A stretch of 64,000 bases of DNA from assembly GCF_005222755.1 (NCBI RefSeq), contig NZ_STGD01000002.1:372001-436000 (forward strand). Direction: 5' to 3'. The stretch comes from Roseomonas sp. HF4 (GTDB lineage Bacteria > Pseudomonadota > Alphaproteobacteria > Acetobacterales > Acetobacteraceae). Shown piece after piece: positions 60,112-64,000 of this stretch (its first letter is position 1; each line of letters opens with the position of its first letter). Under the pieces are notes generated by a model. It did not search any database. It saw only the letters and a list, made by a program, of their open reading frames with translations, and had not been told where the DNA came from. Position numbers and translations under genes: made by a program.

Positions 60112-61040
60112 TCCCTCCAGTCGAGGACCATTTTCAGGCAGGATGGATCGGTGAAGGCGCGCGCATAGGCCTGGGGCGCGCGCTCCGCGGCTTCCTGGTG
60201 CGTGACCAGCCCCCCGAGATCGAGCCGACCGTCATGGATCGCGGCGCTCGTCGCACGAAGGTCGGCCTCCTGCCATTCGGCAGCGATGCGCAGGCGCGCC
60301 TCCCGCATGAAGGCGGGCGGGAAGGAAAAGCCGATGCGGTCGGAGTAGAACCCGGCGAGCACGATCTCGCCGCCCGGCGCCAGGCGCTGCACCAGAAGGT
60401 CGAGGATGCCGGCATCGCCGCTGACGTCGTAGATGCTGCGGTAGTCGCGCCGCGGATCGCTGTCGGGATCGACCACCTCGTAGCCGACGGCGCCGTCGCG
60501 GCGCGCGGCATCCCGCTCCCAGACCACCGGCTGCGCGCCATGCAGCAGCGCAACGCGCGCCAGCAGCCGCCCGAGCACGCCGTGCCCGACGATCAGGTCG
60601 GGCGGCGATGCGTGCGGCGCCGCCATGGCGTGCCAGGCGGTCGCGGCCAGCGCGAGCAGCACGCCCTCGGGCCCCGCGAGGTCACCGAGCGGCACGGCGC
60701 GCTTCGCTGGCACCACGAGCCGCGCCGCCGCGCCGCCGAACAACCCGCGCACGTCGCCGAAGCAGCGCGCACCGGGCACGAAGACACGTTCGCCGCACTG
60801 CCGCCCGGCCTCGGCCCCGGCGGCGATCACCCGCCCCACCGACTCGTAGCCCGGCACCAGCGGATAACCCATGCCCGGGAAATGCGGCATGCGGCCCGAC
60901 CAGAGCAGGCGCTCGGTGCCGGTGCTGATGCCGCTCCATTCCACCGCGACGACGATGTCCTCGGCCCCTGGCGGCGTCAGCGCCAGGCGGCTGAGGACGA
61001 GGTCCTCGGGTGCTTTCAGGATGACGGCAATGGTGTCCAA
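60102..61040 (-). CDS. bchC: Bacteriochlorophyllide 3-hydroxyethyl dehydrogenase
   Basis: A 312-residue medium-chain dehydrogenase fold protein. Family landmarks are VEWSGISTGTERLLW, PGMGYPLVPGYESVG and LIVGHGVLGRLLARV. BchC oxidises the 3-hydroxyethyl group to the acetyl of bacteriochlorophyll a. No ATG suits; TTG 61040 (protein start LDTIAVILKAPEDLVL) matches the usual N-terminus and has a G-rich Shine-Dalgarno. Farther upstream in-frame ATG would run through the promoter and crtF. Its promoter with a PpsR-type box lies 32-71 nt upstream. Confidence 0.93.
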   Translation of the reverse strand: MDTIAVILKAPEDLVLSRLALTPPGAEDIVVAVEWSGISTGTERLLWSGRMPHFPGMGYPLVPGYESVGRVIAAGAEAGRQCGERVFVPGARCFGDVRGLFGGAAARLVVPAKRAVPLGDLAGPEGVLLALAATAWHAMAAPHASPPDLIVGHGVLGRLLARVALLHGAQPVVWERDAARRDGAVGYEVVDPDSDPRRDYRSIYDVSGDAGILDLLVQRLAPGGEIVLAGFYSDRIGFSFPPAFMREARLRIAAEWQEADLRATSAAIHDGRLDLGGLVTHQEAAERAPQAYARAFTDPSCLKMVLDWRECA

Positions 61041-61071
61041 GACGGACCCCCCGGTTGAATGCTTGATCGTC

Positions 61072-61111
61072 AGCCTAGATGGACGGTGGCAACTGTCAAG
61101 AAGTTCTGACA
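61072..61111 (-). promoter_or_regulatory. bchC promoter with PpsR/CrtJ-type operator
   Basis: TGT-N12-ACA occurs at 61094-61111, with the extended half-sites TGTCA and TGACA of the PpsR/CrtJ consensus. On the minus strand the same site supplies a TTGACA -35 element (61099-61094), followed after 16 nt by TAGGCT as a -10 (61077-61072). Repressor bound here would cover the -35. PpsR and CrtJ repress bch and crt genes under oxygen or light in purple bacteria. Confidence 0.8.
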
Positions 61112-61120
61112 CTCGTGCCG

Positions 61121-62278
61121 TCACGACGCGCCCGCCTCGGCAAGGATGACGCGCGTGAGCAAGGGCGTCGGCGTCGGCAGCAGGCGGCTTGCGGCGAAGC
61201 CCGCTGCCGCGAGCATCCGCCGGATCTCCTCCGGCGTGCGCGGCCTGCCCCGCCCCATGGCGAGCAGGTAGAAGCCGAAATAGGCCTCGCCCATCGGTTC
61301 GGCGCCGGCGGTTCCGGCCATCGGTTCCGCCAGCAGCAGTCGCCCGCCCGGCGGCAGTGCCGCGCGAATCCGCCGCAGCAGGCCGAGCGCCACGTCGTCG
61401 TCGTGGTCGTGCAGCACGCGCACCAGCGTGATCAGGTCCGCCCCGCGCGGCAGCGCGTCCTGCGTGAAGTCGCCGCCGAACACCTCCGCGCGGCCGCCGA
61501 GCCCGGCCGCAGCGAAGCGTGCGCGCGCCTCCTCCGCCACCGCCGGAAGGTCGAACAGCATCAGGCGCGGCGCGGGCGACTCGGCCGCGACCGCGCGCAG
61601 GAAGGCGCCGTTGCCGCCGCCGACGTCGAGCACCGCGCGGTGCCGGCCGAAGCGGTAGGCGGCGAGCACTTCCTCGGCCACCATGGGCTGGCTCGCGGCC
61701 ATGAGCGCGGTGTAGTCGCGGATGCGCCCCGGCTCGACCGCGCCCGGCCGCTCGGCCCCGGCATAGGCCCAGTAGCCCGACAGTGCGTTCCCACCGCGCG
61801 GCCGCCGCAGCAACGCGACCGGGTCGGCGAGGTCGGTGTAGAGCATCGCATGGTGCTCGACCATCGCGGCGATGCCGTCATTGCCGATCATGGCGGCGCC
61901 GAGCGGGCCGACCGTCCAGGCGCCGTCGGACCGCCGCGCCGTGAGCCCGAGGGAGGCCGCCGCGGCCATCAGCCGCTCGGTCGCTTCGTCCGGCAGGCCG
62001 AGCAGCGGCGCCAGGCGCGGCGTCGTGCGCGGCGCCTCCGCCAGGATCGCGAAGACGCGGAGCCTGACGCAGGCAAGCAGCACCTGCGTGTAGACGAAGC
62101 CCGCGCAGATATCGAAGAGCGCGCGGGCGCGCCGCCGCGCGAAAGGCCTGGTCAGCGGGAAGCGCGCGGCCCAGCGCCGGAAGCCGGGCCGCGCCGCCAA
62201 CCCTTCGCGGAATGCCCGGAAGCGGTCGAGCAGCGAGGAGGAGGAGGGCGCCGCACCCATGGTGTCAGCCCCTGACAT
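61121..62278 (-). CDS. crtF: Hydroxyneurosporene / demethylspheroidene O-methyltransferase
   Basis: A 385-residue SAM-dependent O-methyltransferase. The N-terminal helical dimerisation part includes FDICAGFVYTQVLLACVRL; the SAM motif is VLDVGGGNGAF; the later segment LVRVLHDHDDD carries the catalytic histidine. CrtF methylates the tertiary hydroxyl placed by CrtC. It lies 10 nt downstream of crtE and directly upstream of the bchC promoter, so bchC is served both by read-through from crtEF and by its own promoter. Confidence 0.93.
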   Translation of the reverse strand: MSGADTMGAAPSSSSLLDRFRAFREGLAARPGFRRWAARFPLTRPFARRRARALFDICAGFVYTQVLLACVRLRVFAILAEAPRTTPRLAPLLGLPDEATERLMAAAASLGLTARRSDGAWTVGPLGAAMIGNDGIAAMVEHHAMLYTDLADPVALLRRPRGGNALSGYWAYAGAERPGAVEPGRIRDYTALMAASQPMVAEEVLAAYRFGRHRAVLDVGGGNGAFLRAVAAESPAPRLMLFDLPAVAEEARARFAAAGLGGRAEVFGGDFTQDALPRGADLITLVRVLHDHDDDVALGLLRRIRAALPPGGRLLLAEPMAGTAGAEPMGEAYFGFYLLAMGRGRPRTPEEIRRMLAAAGFAASRLLPTPTPLLTRVILAEAGAS

Positions 62279-62288
62279 GCGGGACGCC

Positions 62289-63155
62289 TCAGGCGGTCGC
62301 GAGCTTGGCCGGCAGAAGGCGTCGCGTCTCCTGCAGGATCAGCCCGCGCAGCATCGCCTGGCCGGGGCAGTCGGGGATCGCGGCGACGGCACCCTCGGCC
62401 AGCGCGGCGAGCCGCGAGATCGCGCCCTTGAGGCCGAACTCGGCCACTGCGCTCGGCCGGCCGAGCGCCTTGTCGCGGCCGACCGGCTTGCCGATCGTGG
62501 CCTCGTCCTCGACCGCGTCGCGCAGGTCGTCGGCGACCTGGTAGGCCTCGCCGAGCCGGTCGCCGAGCAGGCGCCAGGCCTCGGCATCGGCGATGCCGGC
62601 CGCCGCCGCGCCGGCCACTGCCGCCGCCGCGAACAGCGCGCCGGTCTTCTGCCGCTGGTAGTCGGAGAGATTGACCTCTGGCTCGCATTCCCAGGCTTGG
62701 CCGGCCACGATGCCGAAGGGCACGCCGACGCCATCGCCGACGGCGCCGATCACCGGCCCGAGTCGCTCCGGCGCGCAGGGCGCCGCGCGCGCCAAGGTCT
62801 GGAAGGCGAGGATGATCAGCGCGTCGCCAGCCAGCACAGCAAGCGGCTCGCCATAGGCGCGATGCACGGAAGGCTTGCCACGCCGCGTATCCGCGTCGTC
62901 GAAGCAGGGCAGGTCGTCGTGCACGAGGCTCGCGCAGTGCAGCAGCTCGATCGAGGCCGCCGCCGCGCTGGTCAGCCGCGGCCGGTCGTCGCCGCAGGCG
63001 AGCGCCACGGCGATGGTCAGCCGCGGCCGGATGCGGGCGCCCTTGGGAAAGACGGCATGCCGCATCGCGGCGGCGAGGCGGGGCGGCGCGCCGGCCGCCT
63101 CGGCGAGGAGCACGGAATCGGCCAGCGTGGCCTCGATGCGGGTCGCGGGGTCCAT
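62289..63155 (-). CDS. crtE: Geranylgeranyl diphosphate synthase
   Basis: A 288-residue all-helical prenyltransferase. First aspartate-rich motif LVHDDLPCFDDADTRRGKPS, second motif QVADDLRD. It makes geranylgeranyl diphosphate for carotenoids and for the bacteriochlorophyll tail. ATG 63155 begins MDPATRIEATLADS, matching family N-termini; an in-frame ATG at 63182 would add nine residues and fall close to the -10 element, so it is less likely. It is led by a PpsR-type promoter. Confidence 0.93.
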   Translation of the reverse strand: MDPATRIEATLADSVLLAEAAGAPPRLAAAMRHAVFPKGARIRPRLTIAVALACGDDRPRLTSAAAASIELLHCASLVHDDLPCFDDADTRRGKPSVHRAYGEPLAVLAGDALIILAFQTLARAAPCAPERLGPVIGAVGDGVGVPFGIVAGQAWECEPEVNLSDYQRQKTGALFAAAAVAGAAAAGIADAEAWRLLGDRLGEAYQVADDLRDAVEDEATIGKPVGRDKALGRPSAVAEFGLKGAISRLAALAEGAVAAIPDCPGQAMLRGLILQETRRLLPAKLATA

Positions 63156-63192
63156 GCGGTTTCTCCGGGCGGCGGCCGTCACGCCGGCACGT

Positions 63193-63232
63193 CAGTTACG
63201 ATTGACTTTCGAAGTGTCAATCCAACTGGACA
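63193..63232 (-). promoter_or_regulatory. crtE promoter with PpsR/CrtJ-type operator
   Basis: TGT-N12-ACA occurs at 63215-63232. As at bchC, the box contains on the minus strand TTGACA (63220-63215), and 16 nt further TAACTG (63198-63193) as a weak -10. Flanking TTGAC/TGTCA repeats nearby (63202-63240) suggest a second overlapping half-site. It lies between the bchJ stop and crtE start and makes crtE the head of its own transcription unit. Confidence 0.78.
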
Positions 63233-63238
63233 GTCAAG

Positions 63239-63856
63239 TCAAACGCTTTTGCGCGCCTGCCACCTGGCCTCGAAGATGCAGCGCGGGGCACCGGCGGCCT
63301 CGCAGGCCGTCTCGACCACGCGCGCCGCCGGGTGCACCAGCGCGCGGAACAGGCCCTCGAAGGTCGCGGCGTAGTAGGCGCAGGCAGGCACCGCCGAGAC
63401 GACCCCGCGCGCGAGCGGCCCGCCGGCGATGGCGAAGCGGACCGGGAAGCCCGGCAACGCCTCGAACTGCCCGCTGCCCGCGAAGGTCCAGGCGTGGCCG
63501 CCGATGGCCATGAGCAGCACCCGGGCCGCGAGGCGCGCGGGAAGGCGGGGCAGCACCGCACGCATCGCGCGCGGGATGCGATGCTCCAGCAGATAGGCCG
63601 CCGTGCGGTCCCCGGCGTCGCGCGCCACGTCGTGCGCCTCGGCGGCAGGCAGGCTGGCGCGCAGCGCGGCATGCAGCGCGATGACCTCGACTTCCTCGAC
63701 CATCCGGTCGGGCGGGCGCGCCAGGCGATGCGCAAGGCCGGCGCGGTCGAACACGGCGCGCGCCCCCTCCGCGCCGCGCACCGCCGCCAGTGCCTCCGCC
63801 AGGCGCGTGACCGCATTGGGTCCGATCCGCGCGGATGCCTGGGACACGCGCGTCAA
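63239..63856 (-). CDS. bchJ: BchJ, 4-vinyl-reductase-domain (V4R) protein of bacteriochlorophyll synthesis
   Basis: A 205-residue protein. The V4R domain covers the C-terminal half, with FAIAGGPLARGVVS, YYAATFEGLFRALVHP and the closing AGAPRCIFEARW. BchJ was named a 4-vinyl protochlorophyllide reductase, but later work points to a substrate-carrier or helper role, since BciA/BciB do the reduction. The start is TTG 63856, whose bases overlap the stop of the gene upstream (TTGA), so it is translationally coupled to it. Confidence 0.85.
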   Translation of the reverse strand: MTRVSQASARIGPNAVTRLAEALAAVRGAEGARAVFDRAGLAHRLARPPDRMVEEVEVIALHAALRASLPAAEAHDVARDAGDRTAAYLLEHRIPRAMRAVLPRLPARLAARVLLMAIGGHAWTFAGSGQFEALPGFPVRFAIAGGPLARGVVSAVPACAYYAATFEGLFRALVHPAARVVETACEAAGAPRCIFEARWQARKSV

Positions 63857-64000
63857 TCCCCCTGCAGCGGCGCCCTTTCGCGCGGCGCCGCGACGGCATC
63901 CATCTGGGCCTCGGTGAGCTGCTCCTCGCCGCCGCCGCAGGCACGCACCTCCGCGGCCGCATTTGTCGACGGGATCTTCACCTTCGGGCGGTGCATGGAC
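63853..64000 (-). CDS. C-terminal end of an unidentified gene, cut by the window edge
   Basis: Only the last 48 codons are visible; the peptide includes SMHRPKVKIPSTNAAAEV and a Gly/Glu-rich tail ending LQGD. It has codon use like its neighbours and its stop overlaps the bchJ start, so it is a real coding end. In Rhodobacter bchE precedes bchJ, so this could be the BchE C-terminus, but I do not recognise the sequence and the guess rests on gene order alone. Confidence 0.55.
   Translation of the reverse strand, partial: SMHRPKVKIPSTNAAAEVRACGGGEEQLTEAQMDAVAAPRERAPLQGD

Overview
The window is GC-rich DNA with tightly packed, often 1-4 nt overlapping genes. It contains part of a purple-bacterial photosynthesis gene cluster: pufBALMC, bchXYZC, bchJ, crtCDEFI. 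The gene complement (three-heme-type puf operon with a four-heme reaction-centre cytochrome, crtC/D/F for spirilloxanthin or spheroidene-type carotenoids, many catabolic and ABC uptake genes) fits an alphaproteobacterium, most likely an aerobic anoxygenic phototroph of the Acetobacteraceae (Roseomonas/Craurococcus/Rubritepida type). That placement is inference from content and style, not from a marker gene. No RNA genes, insertion sequences or CRISPR arrays were seen.

Layout. (1) 1-3178: fatty-acid oxidation (acyl-CoA dehydrogenase fragment, FadB/J-like fusion enzyme) and a divergent SDR. (2) 3359-20269: a single-strand run of ten genes centred on SrfB-like (actin/Hsp70-fold) and SrfC-like (dynamin-type GTPase) proteins, with three single-pass membrane proteins that share a cytoplasmic N-terminal domain, a VWA protein, an FtsX-type ABC transporter and a SUMF1-like protein. 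This is the best candidate for an undescribed system. (3) 20396-30902: catabolic genes (Rieske protein, two amidohydrolases, metallo-beta-lactamase-fold hydrolase, gamma-glutamyltransferase, adenosine deaminase, M20 peptidase, 2OG oxygenase, Bug protein). (4) 31027-40934: two paralogous amino-acid ABC importer sets around an HcnABC/LhpBEF-like dehydrogenase and a DHDPS-family lyase; only one ATPase is present. (5) 40935-43389: a three-gene operon with a GalB-like protein, an alpha/beta hydrolase and a dihydroxyphthalate-decarboxylase-like protein. (6) 43487-64000: the photosynthesis cluster, flanked by a GMC oxidoreductase fused translationally to crtC and by an ATP-grasp/P450 pair.

In the photosynthesis region the long minus-strand run reads (partial gene)-bchJ-crtE-crtF-bchC-X-Y-Z-pufB-A-L-M-C-crtI. 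Two TGT-N12-ACA PpsR/CrtJ-type boxes lie upstream of crtE and bchC, each overlapping a TTGACA -35 element. Hairpins sit between pufA and pufL, and a strong intrinsic terminator lies just ahead of crtI. crtB is not in the window.

Three copies of a dispersed element made of three consecutive hairpins follow the stop codons of unrelated genes (3211, 17118 and 28009).
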